From Synechococcus sp. BO 8801 (lineage in GTDB: Bacteria > Cyanobacteriota > Cyanobacteriia > PCC-6307 > Cyanobiaceae): a DNA stretch of 64,000 nucleotides. Shown here one piece after another: positions 57,301-64,000 of this stretch. Under the pieces are notes generated by a model. The model did no database searches, was not told the origin of the DNA, and saw only the letters and a program-made list of their open reading frames with translations. Positions within the stretch are counted from its first letter, which is position 1, and each line of letters opens with the position of its first letter. The stretch spans positions 15,169 to 79,168 of the forward strand of contig NZ_NQKY01000001.1 of the NCBI RefSeq assembly GCF_002252675.1. The letters run 5' to 3'. The position numbers and the translations under genes are program-made.

Positions 57301-59658
57301 GGTCTCCGTGAGGGTGACCAGGCCGCTGTCGAAATCGGTGTCGGCAGAATTGATCACCAGGGCCCCGCTGGGGCTGCGCAGGGTGGCGAAGAGGACCCTG
57401 GCGTTGTTGACGGTGGCGTCGAACAGCAGGCGCTGACCCGCGGTGCCAGCGAACGTGTAGATGTCCTGCTCGCCCAGTTCACCGATCGAGCCGCTGACGA
57501 CACTGCCCAGGCTCAGCACCGTGCTGGTGGTGGTGGGGGTGACCAGCCTGAAGCTGTAGCTGACGGGACTGGTGGCAAAACCGTTGCCGTCGATCTGGAG
57601 CAGATAGGTGCCGGCTTCCGGCGTCGTGAACTCAAAGTCGAAGCCGAGGGAGCCGTTGCCGATCTGGGTGTTGCCGGCATCGAAGACGCGAACGGTCGGA
57701 CCGGTGCCGCTGATGTTGTCGAAAGCGAAACGCTGGCCTGCCGCTGCTGTGAAGCGGTAGAACTCACTCTCAGCCCCAGGGGTGAGAGTGCCGGGGGTGT
57801 CGGTATCCAGCGGGAGGCTCTGTGCGGCCGAGGCATCGATCAACTGGAAGTTGTAGTTGCCCGTACTGGTGGCACTGCCGACCTGGCCTTCGATGGACAG
57901 CTGATAGGTGCCGGTTTCGGTGAGGGTGACCAGGTTGCTGTCGAAGTCGGTGTCGGCGAAGTTGATCACCAGGGCCCCGCTGGGGCTGCGCAGGGTGGCG
58001 AAGAGAGTCCTGGCGTTGCTCACCGTGGCGTCGAAAAGCAGGCGCTGCCCGGCGGTGCCGGTGAAGGTGTAGAGGTCCTGCTCCCCCAGTTCGCTGATCG
58101 AGCCGCTGACGGCACTGCCCAGGGTCAGCGGTGTGCTGGTGGTGGTGGGGGTGACGAGCTGGAAGCTGTAGGGAATGCTGCTCGCGCTGGTGCTGTCGAT
58201 ATAGAGAATATGGCTGCCCGTGCGCGTCAGCGTGATCTCCAAGTCTGACGCGAGGTTGCCACTGGTGATCGCTTCACCGTTGGGACCGCGCAACAGCACG
58301 CTGGCACTGGACGCCGATGGTGACTGGCTGTCGAAGACGAGGCGCTGGCCTGCCGTGCCGGTGAAGCGGTACAGCTCGGTTCCGAGGGGGACCAGGGTGC
58401 TGCTGGTGACCGTATCGAAGGCCAGATCCGTGGCCGGTGGCTGCAGCAACCGGAAACTGAAATCCGTCGCCGTCTGCGCGGTGGAGTGCTGGACGAGATA
58501 GTAAGTGCCGGATTCGCTGAGGGTGAAGACGTCGCTGTCGCTGGAGGCGTTGACGAAAAAGAGGTTGGTGAGACTGGTGCCGCTGGGGCCGATCAGAAAC
58601 GTCTGAACGCTGTCGAAATCCGAATCGAGGGCGTCGTAGAACAGCTGCTGCCCCACGGCGCCGCTGAAGCTGAAGATCCGTGCTCCTGCGGTGGGGGTCA
58701 CGGTCTCGGTGACGGTGCTGCCCAGGGTCAGCGCCGTGGCGTTGGCGCTCAGATCAAGGATCCGGAAGTTGTAATCGCCCGACCCATTGACGCGGACGGT
58801 GTAGCTTCCCGAACGCGGCAGAATGAGACCGGCTGAGGAATCAGAGGTAGCGTTGGCGCTGTAGATGGAGGCGTTGCCGTTGCCCTGATCGAGGATCTGG
58901 AGGGAGACGCTGTCAAAGTCTGGGTCGAGGCTGTCGATATAGAGCAGGGTTCCGGCGGCCGCCGTGAAGGTGAAATCAACCGGAGATCCGCTCACCGAAC
59001 CCGATTGGCTGAATGGGAAGGCGGTGGGGGAAGCGGGCGGTGGATCACTGATGTCGTTGACCTGGAAGCTGTAGCTGACGCTGGCGGTGGCATTGGTGCC
59101 ATCGAAGACCAGGTAGTACTCGCCATCGGCGGGCAGCGTGACGCTGAAATCCGTGCCGCTGGAGGTGCCGGAGGAGTTGAGCGCCTGATTGCCGGGGCCG
59201 TAGAGAACCCAGGTGGTGCTGGTGGGGGGCGCGAGCAGGCTGTCGAACTGGAGACGCTGGCCCTTGGTGCCATTCAGACGATAGACATTGCTCCTGATCC
59301 CCGGGGTAAGGGCATCGGTGACCGTGGCGCCCAGGGGGAGGATGGGGGCCTGATTGAGCTTGAGCAGGCTGAAGTTGTAGTCGCCGGTGGTGCTGGCGTC
59401 GCCTCGGATGACGATCTGGTAGGTCCCGCTGAGGGTGAGGGTGGCCGGGGCCGTGTCGGCGGTGTGGCCGAAGTTGGTGAAGATCGTGGCCCCGGAAGGG
59501 TCGATCAGGCTGTAGGAGATGTTCTCGAAGACTGGATCGGCATCGATGCCGTCGAAGACGATTCTGTCGCCGATGACACCATCAAAGGTGAAGACCTGCT
59601 GTTCTCCCTGCTCCGTCAGAAGGCCGTTGAAATTGATCGCGTAGGACGAACTAGCCAT
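48328..59658 (-). CDS. Giant PPC / Calx-beta repeat protein with RTX C-terminus, predicted type I-secreted surface protein
   Basis: A 3776-residue protein, Thr/Ser/Gly/Asp-rich and without Cys or a Sec signal. Residues 1-~1820 hold about 18 PPC-like beta-sandwiches (YTFTGTAGQRLLFDA type), each ~100 residues. Then one Ig/cadherin-like stretch (~1823-1939) and two related domains (LVTTEAGGSATFTVVLDSQP, to ~2164). About 13 Calx-beta repeats follow (DVSISEGNSGTKTAVFSVTL, each ending TITNDD). The C-terminus (~3647-3776) has RTX nonapeptides (GTAGDDVITGLQGADTVR) and a serralysin-like type I signal domain (DAGDTIIDFNRAEGDKVDL). It should be exported in one step and lie on the cell surface, perhaps for adhesion, motility or defence. 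ATG 59658 has only a weak GGTGG upstream. Two repeat units are nearly identical in DNA. Confidence 0.9.
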   Translation of the reverse strand: MASSSYAINFNGLLTEQGEQQVFTFDGVIGDRIVFDGIDADPVFENISYSLIDPSGATIFTNFGHTADTAPATLTLSGTYQIVIRGDASTTGDYNFSLLKLNQAPILPLGATVTDALTPGIRSNVYRLNGTKGQRLQFDSLLAPPTSTTWVLYGPGNQALNSSGTSSGTDFSVTLPADGEYYLVFDGTNATASVSYSFQVNDISDPPPASPTAFPFSQSGSVSGSPVDFTFTAAAGTLLYIDSLDPDFDSVSLQILDQGNGNASIYSANATSDSSAGLILPRSGSYTVRVNGSGDYNFRILDLSANATALTLGSTVTETVTPTAGARIFSFSGAVGQQLFYDALDSDFDSVQTFLIGPSGTSLTNLFFVNASSDSDVFTLSESGTYYLVQHSTAQTATDFSFRLLQPPATDLAFDTVTSSTLVPLGTELYRFTGTAGQRLVFDSQSPSASSASVLLRGPNGEAITSGNLASDLEITLTRTGSHILYIDSTSASSIPYSFQLVTPTTTSTPLTLGSAVSGSISELGEQDLYTFTGTAGQRLLFDATVSNARTLFATLRSPSGALVINFADTDFDSNLVTLTETGTYQLSIEGQVGSATSTGNYNFQLIDASAAQSLPLDTDTPGTLTPGAESEFYRFTAAAGQRFAFDNISGTGPTVRVFDAGNTQIGNGSLGFDFEFTTPEAGTYLLQIDGNGFATSPVSYSFRLVTPTTTSTVLSLGSVVSGSIGELGEQDIYTFAGTAGQRLLFDATVNNARVLFATLRSPSGALVINSADTDFDSGLVTLTETGTYQLLVEGLVGNPNSTGSYDFQLIDAAAAPVLTLDTETAGTLTPGAKSEFYRFTAAAGQRFAFDAITGSGPNFRVFDAGNTQIFSGTINFDYEFTTPEAGTYLLQIEGNSNTTTPVSYSFQLVTPTTTSTPLTLGSVVSGSITELGEQDIYTFSGTAGQRLFFDATVNNTRSILATLRSPSGTSLSFLDADSDGTLITLTEPGTYQLIVEGQVGVANSTGDYDFKLIDASNAPLITLGTAIAGTLSPGRESDFYRISGTAGQRLTFDSLAAATGANWRLFDPSNVTVAGASVGAGTDFTAFLDATGTYLLQIDGSSASDVSYNFNVTGTIDPPPAAPTAFPFSQSGTVAGSPVDFTITAAAGKLLYVDSLDPDFDGVSLQILDQGNANTSIYTANAGSDSGGGFALPRSGSYTVRINGTGDFNFRILDLSANATPLTLGTASSGPLAAAATQIFSFSGSAGQRLYFDALEEDNDSLNLSVLRPDGTSVLGGSGEADSFPTFSLTESGAYHLLLINNATTAADFNFVLRDVAAATALPFDTVTNGSLSPGQETDLFRFTGTAGQRLVFDSQTAGFPNATWRVIGPANQSVANQNISTDLELNLTADGTYVLAIDGSSTTTVNYGFSLITPSTTTTALSLNSPVSSSLSEMGERDIYTFTGTAGQRLYYDALTSDFTRSFPVRLIDPTGDIGLLNQQHYFDSNTPFTLTETGTYQLQLESTSSFSLDTGAYSFQLLDLAAATALPFDTVTNGTLSPGQDTDLYSFTGTAGQRLVFDSQTPGFPSVSWRLFGPGNQSLANQNITSDLDLTLSADGTYVLAIDGASATNVNYSFSLVTPTTSTTALSLNSPVSSSLAEIGERDIYTFTGSVGQRLYYDALTNDTSKSFPVRLIDPTGDIVFLNQQHYADSNTPFTLTEAGTYQLLVESTANFSLDSGAYSFQLLDVAAATALNFDTVTNGTLSPGQDTDLYRFTGTAGQRLVFDSLTPGFPSAAWRLFGPTNQSLVNQNLTTDLELNLTADGTYILAIDGASATSVNYSFNLITPTSARTGAPNVIVADRTGNTNTPIPLNIAASFAASDGNDQRSILISGVPSGALLSAGTNNNNGTWTLTPAQLTGLTITVANAANFALTVTATSAETTGDTATTTATFSVIVNVATGITVTPTSGLVTTEAGGSATFTVVLDSQPTANVTVGIASSDATEGSTNVSSLTFTPANWNVAQTVIVTGADDNIIDGTVAYSIVTAAATSSDPNYNGFNAANVSVSNTDNDTAGVTVSPTGGLFTSEGGGTAGFSVRLTSQPTANVSISIASSDSTEGSTNVSSLTFTPANWNVFQFVTVTGVDDGVVDGNIAYTILTGATTSTDANYSGLVVADVGVTNVDNDAASFSISDVSIIEGNSGTTTAVFTVTLSNAVVGGTSVSYATANGTAIAGSDYVATSGTLNFTGTAGEQRTVSVTINGDTTIEPNESFVLNLSAPTNGVTLADSQGVGTITNDDAAPLPVVTLAVAPGSVTENGATNLVYTFSRTGDTTNSLVVNYSIGGTATGGTDYGLIPAAVTFAAGSATASVTVDPTGDTQLEPNETVALTLTADPAYTIGTAGAVTGTITNDDAASFSISDVSIVEGNTGTSQAVFTVTLSNAVAGGASVSYATADFSATAGSDYIATSGTLNFTGNVGETQTVSVTINGDTTVELNENFFVNLSNPTNGVSIADGQGIGTITIDDFAPLPVITLAVSPASAPENGAGNLIYTFTRTGDTTFGLTVNFTISGTATNGTDYGLISSAAFALFTPGSATTTLTIDPTGDTVLEPDETVAVTLLANAAYTIGTAGPVTGTITNDDAASFSISDVSISEGNSGTKTAVFTVSLSQAVAGGTSVSYATANGTATAGSDYLAASGTLTFTGTAGETQTVSVTINADTTFEPDESFFLNLSAPTNGVTIADSQGLGTITNDDPAPLPVVTLAVSPASVTENGATNLIYTFTRTGATTNPLTVNYAINGTASNGTDYALIPASLTFAAGSATATVTVDPTTDAILEPDETVALTLTADPAYVVGTTTAVTGTIANDDAASLSISDVTLTEGDAGTKIAVFTVTLNQAVAGGTSVAYATANGNATAGSDYLATSGTINFAGTAGETQTISVTINGESRVELNETFFLNLSAPTNGVTLADGQGLGTITNDDAASLSINNVSRVEGNSGITSFVFDVTLNNAVDVPLSVGHATANGTATLANNDYQAANGTLNFVGTAGETQQITVNALGDTTVEANETFVVNLSNLQASGRNVTLANAQATGTITNDDGASFSINDVSVTEGNSGTKTAVFSVTLNNAVSGGSSVSYATANGTATAGSDYLAASGTLNFAGTAGETQTISVTINGDTVFEPDETFFLNLSAPTNGVTIADSQGLGTITNDDPAPLPIVTLAVTPASVTENGTTNLIYTFTRTGATTNPLTVNYAINGTATGGTDFGAIPASVVFAAGSATATLVVDPTADAILEPDETVALTLTADPAYLVGTPAAVIGTITNDDAASFSIGDVSISEGNSGTKTAVFSVTLNNAVSGGSSVSYATANGTATAGSDYLAAAGILTFTGTAGETQTVSVTINGDTAFEPDETFFLNLSAPTNGVTIADSQGLGTITNDDPAPLPIVTLAVTPASVTENGTTNLIYTFTRTGATTNPLTVNYAINGTATGGTDFGAIPASVVFAAGSATATLVVDPTADAILEPDETVVLTLTADPAYLVGTPAAVIGTITNDDAASFSIGDVSISEGNSGTKTAVFSVTLNNAVSGGAAVSYATANGTATAGSDYLAAAGILTFTGTAGETQTVSVTINGDTAFEPDETFFLNLSAPTNGVTIADSQGLGTIANDDGRAITGTRNRETLTGTAGDDVITGLQGADTVRGNGGADRFVYTSIVDAGDTIIDFNRAEGDKVDLKGALASVGYTGTTPITDGYLKFVARGSDTLLQIDPDGSGLAAARSFILFKNVDLATLSNPDNFIV
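48741..50102. repeat. 681-bp nearly perfect tandem DNA repeat inside the giant gene
   Basis: Units 48741-49421 and 49422-50102 each encode two Calx-beta domains (227 residues). They differ at only a few bases that I can see (for example GCGGCGCC versus GAGGAGCC near 48952/49633). A third copy begins at 50103; it stays nearly identical for ~110 bases and then diverges. The period of 681 is fixed by the landmark CGAGGCCCTG at 48741, 49422 and 50103. Confidence 0.92.
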
Positions 59659-59992
59659 GGGCCTTCATCCACCATCAAAGAAAATTCACCAAAACCTAAC
59701 CCGAATCTTCATCCGACATTCCCCACCTCCTTCTCTGTAACATCTCTTATTATTTATAGTCTGTACCGTCTGTCTTCCGGTCTATGCGCCTATCACCGAG
59801 GCGTCATGTCGTGTATCGAGGCTTACATCATTCATCCCCGGACTCCATCCATGGGCATACCTGAAGCCTGGGTCGGGGTGGGCGAATCGCCAGGCCTGTC
59901 TTCCCATCGGGCCATCCCAGCCCCCATGCTTGGGGAGACATTCCGCCGTGCACTCCGGTGTCTGCCTGTCCCTCCAGTCCGCGACGGCCGTC
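59659..59992. other. Divergent intergenic region between giant gene and oxoprolinase gene
   Basis: About 334 bases. On the minus strand there is an AT-rich TATAAATAATAAG (59758-59746) that can serve as -10 for the giant gene; no good -35 was found. Downstream comes a perfect AAGGAGGT and a seven-codon ORF (separate entry), and then ~37 bases to the giant gene. On the plus strand GGGGAG (59932-59937) is a ribosome binding site candidate for the oxoprolinase gene. No other gene was seen. Confidence 0.5.
59696..59732 (-). promoter_or_regulatory. Perfect Shine-Dalgarno and seven-codon leader ORF upstream of giant gene
   Basis: On the minus strand AAGGAGGT (59732-59725) is five bases before ATG 59719, which opens the short frame MSDEDSG and ends with TAG at 59696-59698. 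The giant gene starts 37 bases later with a much weaker site. The layout resembles a leader peptide or a ribosome standby site. Role inferred from sequence only. Confidence 0.45.
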
Positions 59993-62900
59993 GTGACCGG
60001 AGCCGGCTGGCGCTTCTGGATCGACCGGGGTGGCACCTTCACCGATGTGGTGGCCCGCAGGCCGACGGGCGAGCTGCTGGTGCGCAAGCGCCTCTCCGAT
60101 CCGCCGCGCCCGGCCGATGGCACCGCTCCGCAGGATCCCGCCGTGGCCGCCCTGCGGGAGCTGCTGGAGCTGACGCCGGACCATCCCATCCCCGCCGGGC
60201 TCGTGGCGGAGCTGCGGCTGGGCACCACTGTGGCCACCAACGCCCTGCTGGAGCGCCGGGGGGCGCCGGTGCTGCTGCTGGTGACCCGCGGCTTCGCCGA
60301 CCTGCAGCGCATCGGCGACCAGCACCGCCCCGACCTCTTTGCCCTGGAGATCCGGCGGCCCGAGCCCCCGCCCCTGCGGGTGGTCGAAGTGGGCGGCCGG
60401 CTGGCGGCTGATGGGGTGGAACTGGAGCCCCTGCAGCTGGATGCGGATCTGGAGGAGACCCTGGCCCAGGCCCGCTCCGACGGCTTCGGCAGCGTGGCGG
60501 TGGCCCTGCTCCATGCCGGTCGCCACCCGGCCCATGAGCAGGCCCTGGGGACCTGGCTGGCCACGAAGGGTTTCGCCCCGGTGGTGCTCTCCCACCAGCT
60601 CAGCCGCCAGCCCCGGCTGGTGCCCCGCCTCGACACCAGCGTGCTGGAGGCCTCCCTGGGCCCCGTGCTGGGCGCCTATCTCGATCAGGTGCGCGTCGCC
60701 ATCGGGGCGGCCATTCCGCTGCGGGTGATGACCTCCGCCGGGGCCCTCCGGGCCCCCGCCCTGCTCCAGGCCAAGGACACGATCCTCTCCGGCCCCGCCG
60801 GCGGCATGGTGGCGGCCGTCGCGGTGGCGGAGGCGGCCGGATTCGGTGATGGCCCGATCCTCGGCTTCGACATGGGCGGCACCTCCAGTGACGTCTTCCA
60901 CTTCGATGGCAGCCGCGGCGAGGCGGCCTGGGAGCGCAGCAACGACACCGAGATCGACGGCCTGCGGCTGCTGGCACCGATGCTGCCGATCCACACGGTG
61001 GCGGCGGGCGGCGGCTCGGTGCTGCAGGTGCGGGACGGGCGCCTGCAGGTGGGCCCCCGCTCGGCCGGCGCCAACCCCGGCCCCGCCTGCTACGGCCGCG
61101 GGGGTCCCCTGGCGATCACCGACGCCAACCTGCTGCTGGGCCGGCTGCCTGTGGACGCGCTGCCGCGCCTGTTCGGCCCCGGCGGCGACCAGCCGGCCGA
61201 TCGGGAGGTGGTGGTCGAGCGCTTCGAGGCCCTGGCCCGCCAGCTGGGGGTGGCCGGGCCGGAGGTGGCGGCCCAGGGGGCGCTGACGATCGCCATCGAG
61301 CGCATGGCCGAGGCGATCCGGCGCATCTCGATCCAGCGGGGCCACGACCTGCGTGGCGCCGTGCTCGTCACCTTCGGCAGCGCCGGCGGCCAGCTCACCT
61401 GCCCCCTGGCCGATGCCCTCGGCCTCACCCGGGTGCTGCTCCATCCCCTGGCCGGGGTGCTCTCGGCCTACGGCATCGGCCTGGCCCGCCCCTCCCTGCT
61501 GCGGGAGCGCACCCTGCGCCAGCCCCTCGAGCCGGCCCTGCTTACCCAGCTGGAGCGGCAGATCGAGGCGCTGCTGGCCGAAGCCACCGCCGAGCTGCGC
61601 ACCAGCGGTGATCTGGCGCCCGGCGAGGCGCCGCGCTGGCAGGCCCGCCTGGAGCTGCGCTACCGCGGCAGTGACCAGGGGCTGGAACTGCCCTGGCCCG
61701 CGGGTTCGCCCGAAGGGGTGCTGGCGCTGCGTAAGGGTTTCGAGGCCCGCCACCGGCAGCGCTTCGGTTTCGTGGTGCCGGACGAGCCGCTGGTGGCGGA
61801 GCGGCTGCAGGTGGAGGTGGGTGCCCCGGCCCCCGAGACCCCGGCGGGGTTCGTCCGGGCCGCTGAACTTCCTGAGGCGGCGGATCCGCCCGAGCCTTCC
61901 GAATGGGTGCCCCTTTGCCTGGCGGAAGAGCACGGCGGGGGCAGTGGCGCCGCGATGGTCTGGCGCCAGGTGCCCCTCTGGCGTCGGGAGCAGCTGGCGG
62001 CGGGCCAGCGCATTGCCGGCCCGGCCCTGGTGGTGGAACCAACGGGCACCACGGTGCTGGAGCCCGGCTGGGGCGGCCGGGTGCTGGCGGGGGGCGAGCT
62101 GCTGCTGGAGCGGCAGGCGCCGTCAGCCGGGGCGGCCCTGGCCACCGGCAGCGTCGGGGTGGTGGATCCGGTGCGGCTGGAGCTCTACAACCATCGTTTT
62201 GCCGCCATCGCCGAGCAGATGGGGGAACGGCTGCGCCAGTGCAGCCGTTCGGTGAACATCCGCGAGCGGCTCGATTTCTCCTGCGCCCTGTTCGATGGGG
62301 CCGGCCGGCTGGTGGCCAATGCCCCCCACATCCCCGTGCACCTCGGCTCGATGGGGGACAGCGTCGCCAGCCTGCTGGCCGCAGTGGCCGCCGGCAGCCT
62401 GCCGCCCCTGGCGCCGGGCGATGCCTACGCCGCCAACGACCCCTTCGACGGCGGCACCCACCTGCCCGACATCACCGTGATCACGCCGGTGTTCCCCCCC
62501 GAGGGCGGGGCGGCGCCGCTGCTGTTCGTGGCCTGCCGTGGGCACCATGCCGACGTGGGCGGCCTCACCCCGGGCTCGATGCCCCCCTTCAGCCGTCGGA
62601 TCGAGGAGGAGGGGCTGCTGCTGCGCCACGTGCCGCTGCTGCGCCAGGGCCAGTTCGATGCGGACGCCTGGCGTGAGCGGCTGGCCGCCGGCCCCCACCC
62701 GGTGCGCAACCCCGACCAGCTGTTGGCCGACCTCCAGGCCCAGGTGGCCGCCAACCGGCTGGGGGAGAGCGAACTGCAGCGGCTGCTGACCCGCGATGGC
62801 ACCGGGGAGGTCAGCGCTTACCTGGGCCATGTGCTGGCCAACGCGGCCGAGGCTGTGCGTGACGCGATCGCCCGCCTCAGCGGTGGCGACCACAGCGTCG

Positions 62901-63748
62901 AGCTCGACAACGGCAGCCGCATCGTCGTGGCCGTCCGCATCGACCGGGCCGCCCGCCGGGCCCGGATCGACTTCAGCGGCACCTCCCCCCAGCTGGAGGG
63001 CAACTTCAATGCCCCGCTGGCGATCACCAAGGCGGCGGTGCTCTACGTGTTCCGCTGCCTGGTGGGCCGCCCGATCCCGCTCAACGCCGGTTGCTTCGAA
63101 CCGATCGAGCTGGTCGTGCCCCAGGGGTGCCTGCTGCACCCGCTGCCGCCGGCGGCGGTGGTGGCCGGCAACGTGGAAACCTCCCAGGCGGTCACCAACG
63201 CCCTGTTCGGGGCCCTGGGGGTGATGGCGGCGGCCCAGGGCACCATGAACAACCTCAGCTTCGGCGATGCCCGGCGCCAGTACTACGAGACGATCTGCGG
63301 CGGCACCGGCGCCGGGGTGCTGGCGGATGGCGGCGGTTTCGCCGGCGCCAGCGCGGTGCAGAGCCACATGACCAACTCGCGCCTCACCGACCCGGAGATC
63401 CTCGAGGACCGCTTCCCGGTGCTGCTGGAGGGCTTCGCCATCCGCCGCGGCAGCGGCGGCGCCGGTCGCTGGCCCGGAGGCGAGGGGGTGGTGCGGCGGC
63501 TGCGGTTCCTGGCGCCGATGACCGTGGCCATCCTTTCGGGCTCCCGCCGGGTGCCCCCGTTCGGCCTGGCCGGTGGTGGCGATGGGGCGGTGGGGCGCAA
63601 CCGGCTGGAGCGGGCCGATGGTCGCCTGCAGGAGCTGGCTGGCTGCGACCAGGTGGCCGTTGAGCCGGGGGACCTGCTGGAGATCGCCACCCCCGGCGGG
63701 GGCGGTTTCGGTGCCCCGGATGCCGGTGGCGCGGGAGCCTCGCTGTGA
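59993..63748 (+). CDS. 5-oxoprolinase / hydantoinase family protein (fused A and B parts)
   Basis: A ~1251-residue protein of OplAH type. The HyuA-like N-terminal half has [40 protein letters not shown] and [17 protein letters not shown], the ATPase/HSP70-like loops. The HyuB-like half starts near 720 ([20 protein letters not shown]) with [20 protein letters not shown] and [12 protein letters not shown], and ends [20 protein letters not shown]. The enzyme opens 5-oxoproline to glutamate with ATP. Start is GTG 59993 by homology of the first strand; GTG 59948 has a better ribosome binding site (GGGGAG) and would add 15 residues. It overlaps the next gene by 4 bases. Confidence 0.92.
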   Translation: MTGAGWRFWIDRGGTFTDVVARRPTGELLVRKRLSDPPRPADGTAPQDPAVAALRELLELTPDHPIPAGLVAELRLGTTVATNALLERRGAPVLLLVTRGFADLQRIGDQHRPDLFALEIRRPEPPPLRVVEVGGRLAADGVELEPLQLDADLEETLAQARSDGFGSVAVALLHAGRHPAHEQALGTWLATKGFAPVVLSHQLSRQPRLVPRLDTSVLEASLGPVLGAYLDQVRVAIGAAIPLRVMTSAGALRAPALLQAKDTILSGPAGGMVAAVAVAEAAGFGDGPILGFDMGGTSSDVFHFDGSRGEAAWERSNDTEIDGLRLLAPMLPIHTVAAGGGSVLQVRDGRLQVGPRSAGANPGPACYGRGGPLAITDANLLLGRLPVDALPRLFGPGGDQPADREVVVERFEALARQLGVAGPEVAAQGALTIAIERMAEAIRRISIQRGHDLRGAVLVTFGSAGGQLTCPLADALGLTRVLLHPLAGVLSAYGIGLARPSLLRERTLRQPLEPALLTQLERQIEALLAEATAELRTSGDLAPGEAPRWQARLELRYRGSDQGLELPWPAGSPEGVLALRKGFEARHRQRFGFVVPDEPLVAERLQVEVGAPAPETPAGFVRAAELPEAADPPEPSEWVPLCLAEEHGGGSGAAMVWRQVPLWRREQLAAGQRIAGPALVVEPTGTTVLEPGWGGRVLAGGELLLERQAPSAGAALATGSVGVVDPVRLELYNHRFAAIAEQMGERLRQCSRSVNIRERLDFSCALFDGAGRLVANAPHIPVHLGSMGDSVASLLAAVAAGSLPPLAPGDAYAANDPFDGGTHLPDITVITPVFPPEGGAAPLLFVACRGHHADVGGLTPGSMPPFSRRIEEEGLLLRHVPLLRQGQFDADAWRERLAAGPHPVRNPDQLLADLQAQVAANRLGESELQRLLTRDGTGEVSAYLGHVLANAAEAVRDAIARLSGGDHSVELDNGSRIVVAVRIDRAARRARIDFSGTSPQLEGNFNAPLAITKAAVLYVFRCLVGRPIPLNAGCFEPIELVVPQGCLLHPLPPAAVVAGNVETSQAVTNALFGALGVMAAAQGTMNNLSFGDARRQYYETICGGTGAGVLADGGGFAGASAVQSHMTNSRLTDPEILEDRFPVLLEGFAIRRGSGGAGRWPGGEGVVRRLRFLAPMTVAILSGSRRVPPFGLAGGGDGAVGRNRLERADGRLQELAGCDQVAVEPGDLLEIATPGGGGFGAPDAGGAGASL

Positions 63749-64000
63749 GCATGGTTCGCCGGGGAGCCGCCGGGGCGGTGCTGCTGCTGGCGGGGCTGGG
63801 TGCTTTGCCGGTGCCGCTGGCGTGGGCCCAGGCACCGGCGCCGCCCGCCGCCCCGGAGAGCAACGTGCTGCTGGAGGGGGAGCAGCGCTTCCGGCCCCAG
63901 TGGTCGGCCCGGGGGCTGGTGGCGGCCCAGGAGCCTCTGGCCTCGGCGGCGGGGGCGGCGATCCTGCGCCAGGGGGGCAATGCGGTGGATGGGGCGGTGG
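63745..64000 (+). CDS. ggt: Gamma-glutamyltransferase, N-terminal part (cut by window end)
   Basis: Hand translation of the last 256 bases gives a signal peptide (AAGAVLLLAGLGALPVPLAW, cleaved after AQA) and then GLVAAQEPLASAAGAAILRQ followed by GGNAVDGAV, the diagnostic first helix of gamma-glutamyltransferases. The enzyme works outside the cytoplasmic membrane and removes gamma-glutamyl groups from glutathione and related peptides. GTG 63745 overlaps the oxoprolinase stop in GTGA; an ATG two codons later is also possible. Coupling to 5-oxoprolinase puts both in the gamma-glutamyl cycle. The catalytic Thr lies outside the window. Confidence 0.9.
   Translation, partial: MSMVRRGAAGAVLLLAGLGALPVPLAWAQAPAPPAAPESNVLLEGEQRFRPQWSARGLVAAQEPLASAAGAAILRQGGNAVDGAV

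Overview
The window looks like a high-GC picocyanobacterial chromosome, of the Cyanobium / Synechococcus cluster 5 type. Evidence: very high GC with almost no intergenic space; the block gltX, tRNA-Asp, tRNA-Trp, rplS, map; an SPFH/NfeD pair, YajQ and MAPEG genes; an acidic N-terminal extension on L19; a cyanobacterial-type vanadium haloperoxidase; and very large type I-secreted repeat proteins. No rRNA, CRISPR array or transposase is visible. Assignment to a genus is inference.

Region 1 (about 1-26.3 kb) is a surface-glycan and protein-export island. An operon running left from 2650 encodes an RTX-like repeat protein, a family 2 glycosyltransferase and a family 9 glycosyltransferase cut by the window edge. 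A second leftward operon (15183 to 6647) holds five genes joined by 1-base or 4-base overlaps: a two-domain GT2/GT4 glycosyltransferase, a PpiC-like isomerase, an HlyB-type ABC exporter with an N-terminal cyclic-nucleotide-binding-like domain, an HlyD-type adaptor and a small two-helix membrane protein. Rightward genes follow: a GT-D-like protein with a small partner, a methyltransferase, then an overlapping set GT2 - GT4 - unknown - sulfotransferase, another glycosyltransferase, and a small P-loop protein. The stretch from about 20.9 to 26.3 kb reads visibly lower in GC than its surroundings, which suggests transfer. The simplest reading is a type I export system with its own glycosylation and sulfation enzymes for a surface protein or polysaccharide.

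Region 2 (26.3-34 kb) runs left: rfbD, rfbB, cysS, a MNT/HEPT toxin-antitoxin pair, and a glycosyltransferase, with a vanadium haloperoxidase upstream. The toxin-antitoxin pair sits between two copies of a 24-bp repeat exactly 753 bp apart. Each copy carries a stop codon, a ribosome binding site and a start codon, so the insertion left both neighbouring genes intact.

Region 3 (34-47 kb) is core genome: polA, a DUF1643 gene, gltX, two tRNAs, rplS, map, an SDR, a DRTGG/phosphotransacetylase-like ATPase, a SLOG-like protein, NfeD, stomatin/SPFH, MAPEG and YajQ.

Region 4 (46.8-59.7 kb) is devoted to exported proteins. Two neighbouring secreted proteins share a C-terminal GPLP-x-LG / hydrophobic / Arg-rich tail that looks like a sorting signal. 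Next to them is a 3776-residue protein built from about 18 PPC-like repeats, two related spacer domains, about 13 Calx-beta repeats and an RTX/type I secretion C-terminus. Part of its gene is a nearly perfect 681-bp tandem duplication. Its upstream region contains a perfect Shine-Dalgarno sequence feeding a seven-codon leader ORF.

Region 5 (59.9-64 kb) encodes a full-length 5-oxoprolinase/hydantoinase-type protein overlapping the start of a gamma-glutamyltransferase, consistent with breakdown of glutathione or gamma-glutamyl peptides.
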